Source: Actinomycetes bacterium (lineage in GTDB: Bacteria > Actinomycetota > Actinomycetes > Actinomycetales > Dermatophilaceae). Taken from it: DNA of 64,000 nt. Below the pieces are notes generated by a model that saw nothing but the letters and a program-made list of their open reading frames with translations, ran no database searches and was not told the DNA's origin. The position numbers and the translations under genes were made by a program. The DNA is taken from NCBI GenBank assembly GCA_023420415.1, contig JAEZWF010000056.1:30516-94515 (forward strand). The letters are read 5' to 3'. Of this stretch, positions 1-9,112 are shown piece after piece. Within the stretch, counting starts at the first letter, position 1, and each line of letters opens with the position of its first letter.

Positions 1-126
1 GTCCCGGACGTCGACACCGCCCTCCCGCGCGAGGTGGCCGATCCGGCGCTGATGAGCCGCATCGCCAGCGAGTTCGGCGTGACGAACTCCTTCAACCGCG
101 TCCTGTCAGCCCTGCGGATCGACTGA
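1..126 (+). CDS. 5'-3' exonuclease, C-terminal end (partial)
   Basis: Only the last 41 codons are in the window, read in frame from base 1 to a TGA at 124-126. The tail has a helical 'ASEFGVTNSFNRVLSAL' ending. This resembles the C-terminus of stand-alone actinobacterial 5'-3' exonucleases related to the N-terminal domain of DNA polymerase I. The main support is context: in Mycobacterium tuberculosis such an exonuclease gene (Rv2090) lies close to helY, tatC, tatA, pafC, pafB and pafA, and the same order follows here. The catalytic residues are outside the window, so the family call rests on this short tail plus synteny. Confidence 0.6.
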   Translation, partial: VPDVDTALPREVADPALMSRIASEFGVTNSFNRVLSALRID

Positions 127-211
127 CACGCGCAAACCCTGCGTTGTCCGGTTTACGTTGGCTCATCAAGCCGACCTTTGCCGCGCAACGAGGGTTTTGC
201 GGCAAGCGCCG

Positions 212-3028
212 TCAGTCGAGACGGTCGGCGGCGACCACGCCTCGCATCACGGCGTCGACCGCCTTGCGTGCCGTCGCGCGGAGCTCGGGGGTCGGTGCCG
301 CGTCGCCGATCTGGCCGAGCAGGTCGACCACCTGCTTGCACCGGCGCACGAAGTCACCGGCCGCCATGTCCGACCCGCGCAGCACCTCCTCGAGCCGACG
401 CCCGCTGGCCCAACGATGCATCATCCACGCCATGCCGCCGTCGGGGTCACCGGTGAGCGGCAGACCGAGGTCGGCCTCGCGGTCCTCGATGCCCGACCAG
501 ATCTCGGTCATGGCGCGCACGGCGTCGGCGACCTCGTCGTTCGGCATCCGCGGGTTGACCTCCGTCTCGTCGCGCCGTGGCTCGTGCACGAGCGTCGACA
601 CGACCGCAGCGAGCCCGGCGGGGTCGAGCCGCTTCCACACCCCGCGGCGCAGTGACTCGGCGGCGAGCAGGTCCTTCTCGGTGTAGAGCCGGCGCAGGTG
701 CTCGCCCTGCTCGGTCACCTCGGTGCCGTCCTCGGACAGGTAGCCCAGCTCGGCCAGCAGCTGGCAGATCCGGTCGAACTGCTGCGCCACAGAGTTGGTG
801 CGACCCTCGACTTTCCGTTGCAGCCCAACGGTTTCGCGCTTGAGCCTCCACCACCGCTCAGCCCAGCGTGCGTGGTCCTCCCGGTCCGGGCACTGGTGAC
901 AGGGGTGGGCCTTGAGGCGGCGTCGCAGGTCGGCGATCTTCTCGTCGTTGCCCGTCGTCGGGTATGCCGCGTGCTCGCCACCGCGTCCGGGCGGCGGGTC
1001 GTGCGGCACGGCGATGCGCAACGAGGTCGCGAGGTCGCGGCGGGCCTTGGGGCTCTTGGCGTTGAAGTGAGGTGGCACCTTGACCGTGGTGATGGGCGAC
1101 ACCGGTTCGGGCACGTCGGTGAGGGTGAGCTTCACCAGGTGCTTGTCCTCGGTGACGACCGACGGCGACGGCGTCTCTCCCCGGTAGGTCTTCGCAGGGG
1201 CGACGACGACGGCATACCCTGCCCGTCGGCCGGCGGGGATCTTGATGACGTCGCCGATCTTCAACGCCTCCAACGAGACTGCGGCTGCCGCCCGCCGGCT
1301 CGCGGATCGCGCCTTGGCGCCCTCCTTCTCGAGCCGAGCGATCTCGCGACGCATCGCGGCATACTCCGCGAAGTCGCCGCGGTCGCACGCCATCGCCTCG
1401 GCATAGCCCTCGAGCGCCTCCTCGTTGCGGCGCACGGCCCGCGCGATGCCGACGACCGACCGGTCCGCCTGGAACTGCGCGAACGACGTCTCGAGGATCT
1501 CGCGCGCCGTCTCGCGGCCGACCTGGGCGACGAGGTTGACCGCCATGTTGTAGGTCGGGCGGAACGACGAGCGCAGCGGGTAGGTACGGGTCGACGCGAG
1601 CCCGGCGACGGCGTGCGGGTCGAGGTTACGGTTCCACTGCACGAGCGCGTGGCCCTCCACGTCGATACCGCGGCGGCCGGCGCGACCGGTGAGCTGGGTG
1701 TACTCGGCCGGCGTGATGTCGGCGTGCGTCTCCCCGTTGAACTTCACGAGCTTCTCGATGACGACGGTGCGCGCCGGCATGTTGATGCCGAGGGCGAGGG
1801 TCTCCGTGGCGAACACCATCCGGATGCGCCCCGCGGTGAACAGCTCCTCGACGATCTCCCGGAAGGTCGGCAGCATGCCGGCGTGGTGCGCGGCGAAACC
1901 CCGCGTCAGCCCGTCGACGAAGTCCCAGTAGCCGAGCACCCCGAGGTCCTCGTCAGCCAACCCGGCGACCCGCTCCTCGACGTAGCGGCGGATGCGGTCG
2001 CCTTCCTTCTCGGGGATGAGGCGTATGCCGTCGCGCAACAGCTGCTGGACCGCCGCCTCGCAACCGACCCGGCTGAAGATGAAGGTGATGGCGGGCAGCA
2101 AGCCGTCGCGTTCGAGGCGGCGCACGACCTCGGCGCGGGTGGCACCGCCGCCGGGGAGGCCGCCAGTCGCCGGGCCACCACCCGAGGCCGCACCGCGAGC
2201 CATGCCGTGGCCGCCATGTCCCCCACCGGGTCCGCGTGGTGCCCGCCGCCCACCGCCGCGACCCTGTCGGTCGTCGCGGCCCCTGCGCCCGTGCCCGCCT
2301 CTCGGGCTGTCCCATCGGTTGCGCTGCTCGGTGGTCCGAATCGCCTGCAGCAGTTCGGGATTCACCCGGGTGGCCTCCTCGCCGGTCACCGGCGCGGCGA
2401 GCTCGTCGACGAACAGGTCATACATCCCCTGGCCGACCATGACGTGCTGCCACAGGGGCACCGGCCGGTGCTCGGACACGATGACGTCGACGCCGCCGCG
2501 CACCTCCGACAGCCAGGCGCCGAACTCCTCGGCATTGCTCACCGTGGCCGACAGCGACACCACCTGCACGTCCTGCGGCAGGTGGATGATGACCTCCTCC
2601 CACACCGCTCCGCGCATCCGGTCGGCGAGGTAGTGGACCTCGTCCATGACCACGAAGCCGAGCCCGTGCAGGGTGGAGGACCCGGCATACATCATGTTGC
2701 GCAGCACCTCCGTCGTCATGACGACGATCGGTGCCTCCCCGTTGATCGAGGAGTCGCCGGTGAGCAGGCCGACGTTGTCGGCGCCGTGGCGCTTGACGAG
2801 GTCGTTGTACTTCTGGTTCGACAGGGCCTTGATCGGCGTGGTGTAGAACGCCTTGCGCCCGGTCGCGAGGGCGAGGAACACCGCGAACTCCCCCACGATG
2901 GTCTTGCCCGCACCGGTGGGTGCGGCGACGAGCACCCCTCGGCCCGACTCGACCGCCTCGCAGGCCTCTCGCTGGAAGGGGTCGAGCGGGAAGTCGACCG
3001 TTGCCTCGAACTCGGCGAGCCTGCTCAC
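212..3028 (-). CDS. helY: HelY-type DEVH-box ATP-dependent RNA helicase (Ski2/Mtr4-like)
   Basis: Superfamily 2 helicase of 938 residues, expected to unwind RNA in the cytoplasm. Visible motifs in order: Walker A 'APTGAGKT' near residue 36, DEVH near 130, 'SLSAT' near 160, a Gly/Arg-rich low-complexity insert at about 240-300, 'FIFSR' near 317, and motif VI 'TGRAGRRG' near 450. A long C-terminal part matches the DSHCT region of Mtr4/Ski2 proteins. Start is GTG at 3028. That GTG overlaps the stop of the upstream lipid kinase gene by 4 bases (GTGA), so the two are probably translationally coupled. It is the last gene of the leftward pafB-pafC-tatA-tatC block, as in Mycobacterium. The basic Gly/Arg insert may bind RNA (inference). 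Confidence 0.92.
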   Translation of the reverse strand: MSRLAEFEATVDFPLDPFQREACEAVESGRGVLVAAPTGAGKTIVGEFAVFLALATGRKAFYTTPIKALSNQKYNDLVKRHGADNVGLLTGDSSINGEAPIVVMTTEVLRNMMYAGSSTLHGLGFVVMDEVHYLADRMRGAVWEEVIIHLPQDVQVVSLSATVSNAEEFGAWLSEVRGGVDVIVSEHRPVPLWQHVMVGQGMYDLFVDELAAPVTGEEATRVNPELLQAIRTTEQRNRWDSPRGGHGRRGRDDRQGRGGGRRAPRGPGGGHGGHGMARGAASGGGPATGGLPGGGATRAEVVRRLERDGLLPAITFIFSRVGCEAAVQQLLRDGIRLIPEKEGDRIRRYVEERVAGLADEDLGVLGYWDFVDGLTRGFAAHHAGMLPTFREIVEELFTAGRIRMVFATETLALGINMPARTVVIEKLVKFNGETHADITPAEYTQLTGRAGRRGIDVEGHALVQWNRNLDPHAVAGLASTRTYPLRSSFRPTYNMAVNLVAQVGRETAREILETSFAQFQADRSVVGIARAVRRNEEALEGYAEAMACDRGDFAEYAAMRREIARLEKEGAKARSASRRAAAAVSLEALKIGDVIKIPAGRRAGYAVVVAPAKTYRGETPSPSVVTEDKHLVKLTLTDVPEPVSPITTVKVPPHFNAKSPKARRDLATSLRIAVPHDPPPGRGGEHAAYPTTGNDEKIADLRRRLKAHPCHQCPDREDHARWAERWWRLKRETVGLQRKVEGRTNSVAQQFDRICQLLAELGYLSEDGTEVTEQGEHLRRLYTEKDLLAAESLRRGVWKRLDPAGLAAVVSTLVHEPRRDETEVNPRMPNDEVADAVRAMTEIWSGIEDREADLGLPLTGDPDGGMAWMMHRWASGRRLEEVLRGSDMAAGDFVRRCKQVVDLLGQIGDAAPTPELRATARKAVDAVMRGVVAADRLD

Positions 3029-3933
3029 TGCTCCACGCTAACAACCGGAGCCAGCACGGTGACGGCGCCCGGCACCACCTCGACGGTCAGCGGCAACGGC
3101 GCGAACCGCTCACCGTCGGCGTAGGCGACGATCCCCTGGGCCTCGAGCGTCACCTCGCGGCCACGAAGCACCTCGACGGCCGGGTGGCTCACGTGGGTGC
3201 CCTTGAAGACGCGGGGGAAGACCTTGAGAAACTCCGGGATGCTGATCTCGTTGACGACCACCACGTCCGCGAGTCCGTCGTCGAACGACGCATCGGGCGC
3301 GATCCGCATGCCGCCTCCGTAGGACGGCCCGTTGGCCACGACGACGAGCATCGCGCGCGTCTCGTGGCGCACCCCGTCGACCGTCACGGCATACGGAATC
3401 GGCTTGAACAAAGGGAGCTCGCGCAGGATCGCGAGGTTGTAGCGCGACTGGCCCTTGGGCCACGGCCAGGTGTTGGCGCGCTCGTTGACGAGTGAGTCGA
3501 AGCCGGCGCCGAGGACACCGGCATACCAGTGGGTGTCCCCATGGGCGTCGGTATGCCGTACGGCGTCGATCGTGCGCGGCGCACCGGTGGTGACCAGGTC
3601 GGTGGCGCGGATGGGGTCGTGGACCGGGAGGCCCAGACCGCGCGCGACGTCGTTGCCGGTGCCAGCGCCGATGATCGCGAGCGGGACCTCGGTGCCGGCG
3701 ACGAGGTTGACGCCCAGGTGCACCATGCCGTCCCCGCCGACCACGGCCAGGACGTCCACACCCTGGGCGATGGCGCCGAGCGCACGGTCGCGCGCCGCGG
3801 CATACGACTCCTCGCTGAGGTCGAGCACCTCGTGACCGGCGGCGCGCAGCCGGTGCATCACCTCGAGACCGAGGGACATGCCCCGGTTCTTGCCCGACGT
3901 CGGGTTGACGACGACACCGACACGTTTGGCCAC
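3025..3933 (-). CDS. Diacylglycerol/lipid kinase (DAGK catalytic family)
   Basis: A 302-residue protein with the DAGK/YegS fold. The N-terminal 'NPTSGK' is at residues 10-15, the nucleotide-binding 'GGDG' at 66-69, and 'GAGTGND' near 90. Members phosphorylate diacylglycerol or related lipids with ATP at the inner membrane face; the substrate here cannot be told from sequence. Length is typical of bacterial members, and no transmembrane segment is obvious. Starts at GTG 3933, and its stop overlaps the helY start by 4 bases. The tatC stop lies 27 bases upstream, so it is probably part of the tatA-tatC operon. Confidence 0.88.
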   Translation of the reverse strand: MAKRVGVVVNPTSGKNRGMSLGLEVMHRLRAAGHEVLDLSEESYAAARDRALGAIAQGVDVLAVVGGDGMVHLGVNLVAGTEVPLAIIGAGTGNDVARGLGLPVHDPIRATDLVTTGAPRTIDAVRHTDAHGDTHWYAGVLGAGFDSLVNERANTWPWPKGQSRYNLAILRELPLFKPIPYAVTVDGVRHETRAMLVVVANGPSYGGGMRIAPDASFDDGLADVVVVNEISIPEFLKVFPRVFKGTHVSHPAVEVLRGREVTLEAQGIVAYADGERFAPLPLTVEVVPGAVTVLAPVVSVEQ

Positions 3934-3959
3934 GCGCGGAGGCTATCGGCTGCGACCGC

Positions 3960-4775
3960 TCAGAGCGTGGAGGCCTCGTCGTCAGAGAGCTCCTGCTCGG
4001 CCCACTCCGGCCGGTCCTTCGCGCGGCGCCGGTCGAGCAGCGTCGCGACGACCAGCGCGGCCGCATAGAGCAGGCACAGCGGGATCGCCAGCAGGAACAT
4101 CGTGAACGGGTCCGGCGTCGGAGTGGCGACGGCCGCGAAGATGAAGATGATGAGGACCGCCGGACGCCACGTGCGGCGCATCACCGCGGCCGGAAGCACG
4201 TGGATGACGTTGAGCGCCACCAGGAAGACGGGGATGACGAACGACAGGCCGAACACCACGATGAACCGGGTGACAAAGCTGAAGTACATCGCCGCTTCGG
4301 GATAGTTGACCGCGCCCTGCGGGGTGAAGCTGATCAGGATGCCGACGGTCTTGGGCAGCGTCAGGTAGGCGAAGTAGCAGCCGGCGAGGAACAGCGGGAC
4401 CGTGGCGGCGATGAAGGCCAGCGAGAGCCGCTTCTCCTTCTTCTTCAGGCCCGGGACGATGAACGCCCAGATCTGGTACAGCCACACCGGGCTGGAGACG
4501 ATGCAGCCCACGAAGATCGCGAGGCTCAGGTGCTGGGAGAAGGCAGCGGTCAGCCCGGCGTAGTTGAGCGCGATCGACTTCTCGTCGCCACGCTCACGCG
4601 CGATCGACAGAAGCGGTTCGGTCAGGTGGTCGTAGACCGGTTGGAAGAGGTACCACCCCAGGATCGACCCGAGGACGAGCGCGACCGCAGCAATGAGCAC
4701 CCGGCGGCGCAGCTCGCGCAGGTGGTCGCCGAGCGACATGCGCCCCTCGGGGTTACGGGCACGCCGGAACGCCAT
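3960..4775 (-). CDS. tatC: Sec-independent protein translocase TatC
   Basis: Integral membrane core of the twin-arginine translocase, which exports folded proteins. The 271 residues begin with a cytoplasmic stretch carrying the family hallmark 'HLRELRRR' (residues about 18-25). Six hydrophobic helices follow, with a conserved periplasmic segment after the first, and the protein ends in a charged tail. TatC recognises the RR signal peptide and assembles with TatA. It follows tatA closely on the same strand (tatA stop at 4809, tatC ATG at 4775). No tatB-like gene is seen here. Confidence 0.95.
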   Translation of the reverse strand: MAFRRARNPEGRMSLGDHLRELRRRVLIAAVALVLGSILGWYLFQPVYDHLTEPLLSIARERGDEKSIALNYAGLTAAFSQHLSLAIFVGCIVSSPVWLYQIWAFIVPGLKKKEKRLSLAFIAATVPLFLAGCYFAYLTLPKTVGILISFTPQGAVNYPEAAMYFSFVTRFIVVFGLSFVIPVFLVALNVIHVLPAAVMRRTWRPAVLIIFIFAAVATPTPDPFTMFLLAIPLCLLYAAALVVATLLDRRRAKDRPEWAEQELSDDEASTL

Positions 4776-4808
4776 CGTCGTGGAGTGTTCTGCTGGGTCT
4801 GCTCGGGA

Positions 4809-5138
4809 TCAGGCTGCGCCGGAGCTGTTGTCCGTGCGCGGGCTGTTGTCCTCCCGGACGGCCGACGTGCCCTGGGCGCCTGAGCCCGCGGACCCGGTCG
4901 TACCCGCGGACCCGGTCGTGCCCGTGGCGGGCGGGGTGTCCCGGACGGTCTCGCCCCGAACGGTCGAGCCGCCGGGGGCATCCTTGCCGTCGTTCTTCAT
5001 CTCCGAGACCTCGGACTTGAAGACGCGCATGGAGCGGCCGAGGCTGCGGGCCGCGTCGGGCAGGCGCTTCCAGCCGAGGATCAGGATGAGGAGCACCGCG
5101 ATGATGATGATCTCGGGCGCACCGATGTTGCGAAGCAT
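4809..5138 (-). CDS. tatA: Sec-independent protein translocase TatA
   Basis: A 109-residue TatA: a short N-terminal transmembrane helix (about residues 8-22, 'EIIIIAVLLILILGWKRLP'), the LP hinge, then an amphipathic helix ('AARSLGRSMRVFKSEV') and a polar Gly/Thr/Ser/Pro-rich tail. TatA oligomers form the passage for folded substrates recruited by TatC. Length and layout are normal for actinobacteria. It lies between the small membrane protein gene and tatC, all leftward, consistent with an operon. Confidence 0.94.
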   Translation of the reverse strand: MLRNIGAPEIIIIAVLLILILGWKRLPDAARSLGRSMRVFKSEVSEMKNDGKDAPGGSTVRGETVRDTPPATGTTGSAGTTGSAGSGAQGTSAVREDNSPRTDNSSGAA

Positions 5139-5169
5139 GGCAATGCCTTTCCGACTGGTGTGGTGTCTG

Positions 5170-5475
5170 TCAGTCTAGGTGCCGAGCCCACGCAGGGCGA
5201 CGTCCGGCTTGTCGCGCGCGCCGTTGTTGCCGCAGCGCGGTGCGGGTGAGGTCGCGTTCCCGGCGCAGCTGACGGGGGTCGCCGAGCAGGTCGGGGACGG
5301 GTGCGGGCTGCTGGAGCCGCTCGACCTGGGTCTCGAGCGCGGCCACGGTGGCCGAGGCACGCCGCACCTCCGCCTTCAGCTCCTTGAACTGGCCCCAGAC
5401 GGCCCACGCGCGGCTGGCCAGGTAGGCCAACGCGAGCAGCACGAGCAGCGCCCAGATCAGCACCCACCACCACAT
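5170..5475 (-). CDS. Small membrane protein with coiled coil, unknown function
   Basis: About 101 residues from an ATG at 5475. It starts 'MWWWVLIWALLVLLALAYL', a single hydrophobic helix. A charged helical region follows ('ELKAEVRRASATVAALETQVERL', about residues 31-53) that looks like a short coiled coil, then an Arg-rich tail. This resembles small hypothetical proteins found between pafC and tatA in related actinobacteria. The position suggests co-transcription with pafBC and tatAC, but nothing in the sequence gives a biochemical role. Confidence 0.7.
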   Translation of the reverse strand: MWWWVLIWALLVLLALAYLASRAWAVWGQFKELKAEVRRASATVAALETQVERLQQPAPVPDLLGDPRQLRRERDLTRTALRQQRRARQAGRRPAWARHLD

Positions 5476-5510
5476 GGCGCCGACCCTACCCGGCCGTGGG
5501 TGCGCCGGGA

Positions 5511-6497
5511 TCAACCCCCGTATGCCGCGAGGGCGGCCCGGGCGCCATCCGCCACCTCCGTGGCGACCTCCGTCGGCGAGACGACATAGCCACCGCCTCC
5601 GAGCCGCCACAGCAGGCGCCGCAGCCACTGGGTGTCGGGCGTGCGTAGCGTGACGGTCTGGGAGCCGTCGTCCGCCGTCTCGACCGACTCCACGGGGTAG
5701 TAGTCGCTCACCCACGCCGCCCACGGCTCCAGGTGCAAGGTGACCAGCGGGTCGTCGGCGCGGGGTGTGAAGGCACCGGCATCGAGGTCGCGCAGCTGCG
5801 CGTCCGGCGGCGGGGTGCCGTCGACGTCGAGGACCTCCAGGGCGGTGATCCGGTCCATCCTGAAGGTCCGGGTGTCCTGGGCGAGGTGGCACCAGCCCTC
5901 GAGGTACCAGCGTGAGTCGAGGTTGACCACGCGCATCGGGTCGACGTCGCGTTCGGTGGACTCGTCACGGCTCGGCACGAGGTAGGTCAGGTGGACGCGG
6001 CGGTGCTGCTCGACGGCACGTCGGGCGTCGGCGAGCATGCCTGCCTCCACGCCCTCGTCGATGGCGACCTCGACCCGCGACGCCGCCTCGGCGGAAGCTC
6101 CGGTGGCCTCCTCGAGCTTGGCCATGGCGCGCTCGATCGCGTCCCGCTCCCCCAGGCCCGGCACGGCCGCCAGGGCACGCAGCCCGACCATCAGGGTCAG
6201 CGCCTCGTCACGACCCAGCCGCAGCGGCCGGGCGATCGTCTCGGCGTTGGTGACGAACACGCGTCCGCCCTCCCACTGGGCGTCGATGAGCTCGTCCGGC
6301 ATCTGGCCGTAGCCGCACAGGTAGAGCAACCGCAGGTCGGCCTCGAGCTGCGCGGTGCTGATGCCGAGCTCGGCCGCGGCCCGCTCGAGGTCGATGCCCT
6401 GTCGAGCCACGAGCCACGGCACCATCGTCAGCAGCCGGGCGAGCCGGTCGGTGGCGGTCTCGTGGGCGCCCCTGGCGCGCTGCTTTGCCGGGCTCAT
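5511..6497 (-). CDS. pafC: WYL-domain transcriptional regulator PafC
   Basis: A 328-residue protein with an N-terminal helix-turn-helix ('DLERAAAELGISTAQLEADLRLLYLCG', about residues 35-61) and a central-to-C-terminal WYL domain ('WYLEGWCHLAQDTRTFRMDRI', about 200-220) with a WCX extension. In mycobacteria PafB and PafC act together to activate LexA-independent DNA-damage genes, and the WYL domain is thought to sense nucleic acid. It follows pafB with a 4-base overlap, so translation is probably coupled. PafB/PafC are not needed for pupylation despite their location. Confidence 0.92.
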   Translation of the reverse strand: MSPAKQRARGAHETATDRLARLLTMVPWLVARQGIDLERAAAELGISTAQLEADLRLLYLCGYGQMPDELIDAQWEGGRVFVTNAETIARPLRLGRDEALTLMVGLRALAAVPGLGERDAIERAMAKLEEATGASAEAASRVEVAIDEGVEAGMLADARRAVEQHRRVHLTYLVPSRDESTERDVDPMRVVNLDSRWYLEGWCHLAQDTRTFRMDRITALEVLDVDGTPPPDAQLRDLDAGAFTPRADDPLVTLHLEPWAAWVSDYYPVESVETADDGSQTVTLRTPDTQWLRRLLWRLGGGGYVVSPTEVATEVADGARAALAAYGG

Positions 6498-7498
6498 GCC
6501 GCACCGCCGTGCGCCTTGACGGCGCCCTGGAGCCTGCGGATGACGAGGTCGCGCACCTCGGCCGGGCTCTCGACGACGACATCCGCGCCAAACCCGCTCA
6601 CCTCGTCCGCGAGGGCGTCGTCATCGGCATACGGCACCTCGAGCACGCTCCACTCCCCCTGTGTCCCATCGCTTGCCGAGCCCTCGACCGACGTGGCCCG
6701 TCGTCGCAGCGAGTTCCCACGGCCTTCGCGCACCCGCACCGTCGCCGACCGCGGCTTCTCCTCACCGACCTGGGTGCGGATCATCTCGCGCGCGCGGTGG
6801 TCGGCCGGCACGGCATACTCCTGCGCCCCCTTGACCTCGGCGACCGGCCCCACGATCCGCGACAGCCGGAACACGCGCGGGGCGTCACGGTCGAGGTCGA
6901 ACCCGGTGAGGTACCACCGGCCGTGCCACGACGCGAGGCCCCACGGCTGCACGCGTCGCGTCGCGACCTGGTCGGCGCCGCTGCGGCGGTAGTCGAAGGT
7001 GATGGTGCGCTGGCCGACGACGGCGTTCTTGGCGGCCTCGAAGGCCGGCTCGCTCGTGCCGAGGCGCGGCTCGATGCCGACGAGGGAGTCGCCGTCGCGC
7101 TCGATGCCGCTCGCCTTGAGCTTGCGCAGCGCCTCGGCGGCCGGACCAGCAAGCGACGCGTGCGCCCAGGTGCGGCTCGCCAGACCCAGCACGGCCAGCT
7201 CGTCGGGCTCGAACTCGATGTCCGGCAGGGCGTACTCCCGCTGGTCGATGCGGTAGCCGATCTCGTCGTCCCAGACGCCGCCGATGTCGGCGGTGACGAG
7301 CGGGATGCCGAGCTCGCGCAGCTCGTCCTTGTCGCGCTCGAACATCCGGTCGAACGCCTCGTCGCTCGCGGCGTCACCGTACTGCGGCACGATGTCGCGG
7401 ATCTTCGACTTCGGCAGCGGCCGGCGGGTGTAGAGCAGCGCCAGGACGAGGTTGAGCAGGCGCTCGGTCTTGGCGGCCGGTCCGGTGGGTGAGCTCAC
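6494..7498 (-). CDS. pafB: WYL-domain transcriptional regulator PafB
   Basis: A 334-residue partner of PafC with the same layout. The N-terminal winged HTH begins 'KTERLLNLVLALLYTRRPLPKSKIRDIV'. The WYL core is around residues 180-215 ('WGLASWHGRWYLTGFDLDRD'), and a WCX domain follows. As the first gene of the pair on the minus strand it corresponds to PafB. It diverges from the DUF3866 gene across only about 65 bases, so a shared promoter region is likely; no obvious operator was seen in that gap. Confidence 0.92.
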   Translation of the reverse strand: MSSPTGPAAKTERLLNLVLALLYTRRPLPKSKIRDIVPQYGDAASDEAFDRMFERDKDELRELGIPLVTADIGGVWDDEIGYRIDQREYALPDIEFEPDELAVLGLASRTWAHASLAGPAAEALRKLKASGIERDGDSLVGIEPRLGTSEPAFEAAKNAVVGQRTITFDYRRSGADQVATRRVQPWGLASWHGRWYLTGFDLDRDAPRVFRLSRIVGPVAEVKGAQEYAVPADHRAREMIRTQVGEEKPRSATVRVREGRGNSLRRRATSVEGSASDGTQGEWSVLEVPYADDDALADEVSGFGADVVVESPAEVRDLVIRRLQGAVKAHGGAA

Positions 7499-7565
7499 GG
7501 CCCCGACGCTACCCGAACAGGTGTGCGGCGCGTGCCCCGGAGCGGTGGCTACCCTGCGTGTCGTG

Positions 7566-8669
7566 ATGCAGTGGCGCGAGGGCGTGGTCGAGGACGTGCG
7601 TGGCCGGTGGCCGGGGGCGGTGGAGTATGCCGTCCGGCTGGCTGGCGAGGACGACGCCAGCGTGCGGGCCCTCGCCTACACGGCGCTGGTGGGTGAGCCC
7701 CGGGTCGGCGACCGGGTGCTGCTCAACGCCTCTGCGCTGCTGCGCGGTCTCGGGACCGGCGGGCTGGCGTTCGTCGTTGCCGCGCCGGACCGCCTGCCGT
7801 CCGACCCGCCCGCCAGTGAGGGCCACATCGTCAAGGCGAGGTACACCCCGCAGCAGCAGATGTTCATGGCCGTCGACGAGCAGGACAGCCCGCACCACGG
7901 CGTGATGACGGGCGAGCCGGCGACGCAGGGCGACCTCGGCGGTATGCCGGTTGTCGTCGCCGACCTGCACTCGGCGCTGCCCGCGGTGCTGGCGGGCATC
8001 CGCGCCGAGCGACCGGACGCCAAGGTCGTGTACCTCATGACCGATGGCGGCGCGCTGCCGATCGCGTTCTCCCGCAACGTCGCTGCGCTCAAAGAGGCCG
8101 GGTGGGTGGCCGGCACCGTCACCGTCGGGCAGGCCTACGGCGGCGACCACGAGGCGGTGACGCTGCACAGCGGTCTGCTGGCTGCGCGGCACGTGCTCGA
8201 CGCCGACATCGCGGTGGTCATCCAGGGGCCGGGCAACGTCGGCACCGGCACCCGCTGGGGCTACACCGGCGTGGCGGCGGGTGAGGCGCTCAACGCCGCC
8301 CACACACTCCACGGCCGCGGCGTCGCTGCGCTGCGCGTCTCCGACGCCGACCCCCGCGCAAGGCACCGCGGCATCTCACACCACAGCACCACGGCATACG
8401 GGCGCATCGCCCTGGTGCCCGCGGACCTGCCGGTCGCGGTCACCGGAGACGAGTTCGGCGCGCTCGTGCTGGAGCAGGCGCGCGACCTGGCCGCGTCGGC
8501 CGCCGGCGACGTGACCGTGCACGAGGTGGCGGCCGACGGCCTCGACGAGGCGCTGCGCGACACCCCGGTCCGGCTGTCCACGATGGGCCGCGGCCTCGAC
8601 GAGGACCACGCGGCGTTCCTGCACAGCGCAGCAGCCGGGCGGTGGGCCGCCCGGCTGCTGTCGGAGTAG
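7566..8669 (+). CDS. DUF3866 family protein
   Basis: About 367 residues. It starts 'MQWREGVVEDVRGRWPGAVEY' and contains conserved Gly-rich strings such as 'VVIQGPGNVGTGTRWGYTG' and 'RVSDADPRARHRGISHHS' typical of DUF3866. Start is ATG at 7566 (GTG at 7563 is equally possible). It is divergent from pafB and convergent with the FKBP gene at 8683. Function is unknown. The Gly-rich loops and the His cluster near 'GISHHS' look like ligand-binding sites, but that is inference. Confidence 0.82.
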   Translation: MQWREGVVEDVRGRWPGAVEYAVRLAGEDDASVRALAYTALVGEPRVGDRVLLNASALLRGLGTGGLAFVVAAPDRLPSDPPASEGHIVKARYTPQQQMFMAVDEQDSPHHGVMTGEPATQGDLGGMPVVVADLHSALPAVLAGIRAERPDAKVVYLMTDGGALPIAFSRNVAALKEAGWVAGTVTVGQAYGGDHEAVTLHSGLLAARHVLDADIAVVIQGPGNVGTGTRWGYTGVAAGEALNAAHTLHGRGVAALRVSDADPRARHRGISHHSTTAYGRIALVPADLPVAVTGDEFGALVLEQARDLAASAAGDVTVHEVAADGLDEALRDTPVRLSTMGRGLDEDHAAFLHSAAAGRWAARLLSE

Positions 8670-8682
8670 GTGTGCGCGCTCG

Positions 8683-9069
8683 TCAGCGCACGTCGACGAG
8701 GTCGACCACGAAGATCAGCGTCTCGCCCGGCTTGATCGCAGCGCCAGCGCCGCGGTCGCCGTAGCCGAGCTGCGGCGGGATGACGAGCTTGCGGCGGCCG
8801 CCGACCTTCATGCCGACGATGCCGTCGTCCCAGCCTTTGATGACCTGGCCGACACCGAGACGGAAGTCCAGCGGTGCGCCGCGGTTCCAGGAGGCGTCGA
8901 ACTCCTCGCCGGTGGAGTGGGCCACCCCGACGTAGTGCGCCGAGATGGTGTCGCCGGCCTTGGCCTCCTGGCCGTCGCCCTCGGTGATGTCCTCGATGAC
9001 GAGTTCGGTGGGAGCCTCGTCGCCGGGGAAGTCGACCTCGGGCTTGGTGGTGTCGGGATCGAACGGCAT
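8683..9069 (-). CDS. FKBP-type peptidyl-prolyl cis-trans isomerase (cytoplasmic, single domain)
   Basis: A 128-residue single FKBP domain without signal peptide, starting at ATG 9069. Family elements include 'GDTISAHYVGVAHSTGEEFDASW', 'GQVIKGWDDGIVGMKVGGRRKL' and 'IPPQLGYGDRGAG', followed by a C-terminal beta strand 'LIFVVDLVDV'. It should catalyse proline isomerisation in the cytoplasm. It sits just downstream of a second, secreted FKBP gene on the same strand, so the two form a pair. Confidence 0.93.
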   Translation of the reverse strand: MPFDPDTTKPEVDFPGDEAPTELVIEDITEGDGQEAKAGDTISAHYVGVAHSTGEEFDASWNRGAPLDFRLGVGQVIKGWDDGIVGMKVGGRRKLVIPPQLGYGDRGAGAAIKPGETLIFVVDLVDVR

Positions 9070-9112
9070 GGCGAAACCTCTTCTCTTCGTAGGTGGCTCG
9101 GTGGTCGAAGGC

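Noticed and set aside
698..3124. 808-codon open frame opposite helY on the plus strand
   Set aside because: It is a high-GC antisense shadow: low-complexity composition (His/Arg/Asp/Leu-rich), no domain, and it fully overlaps the well-supported helicase.
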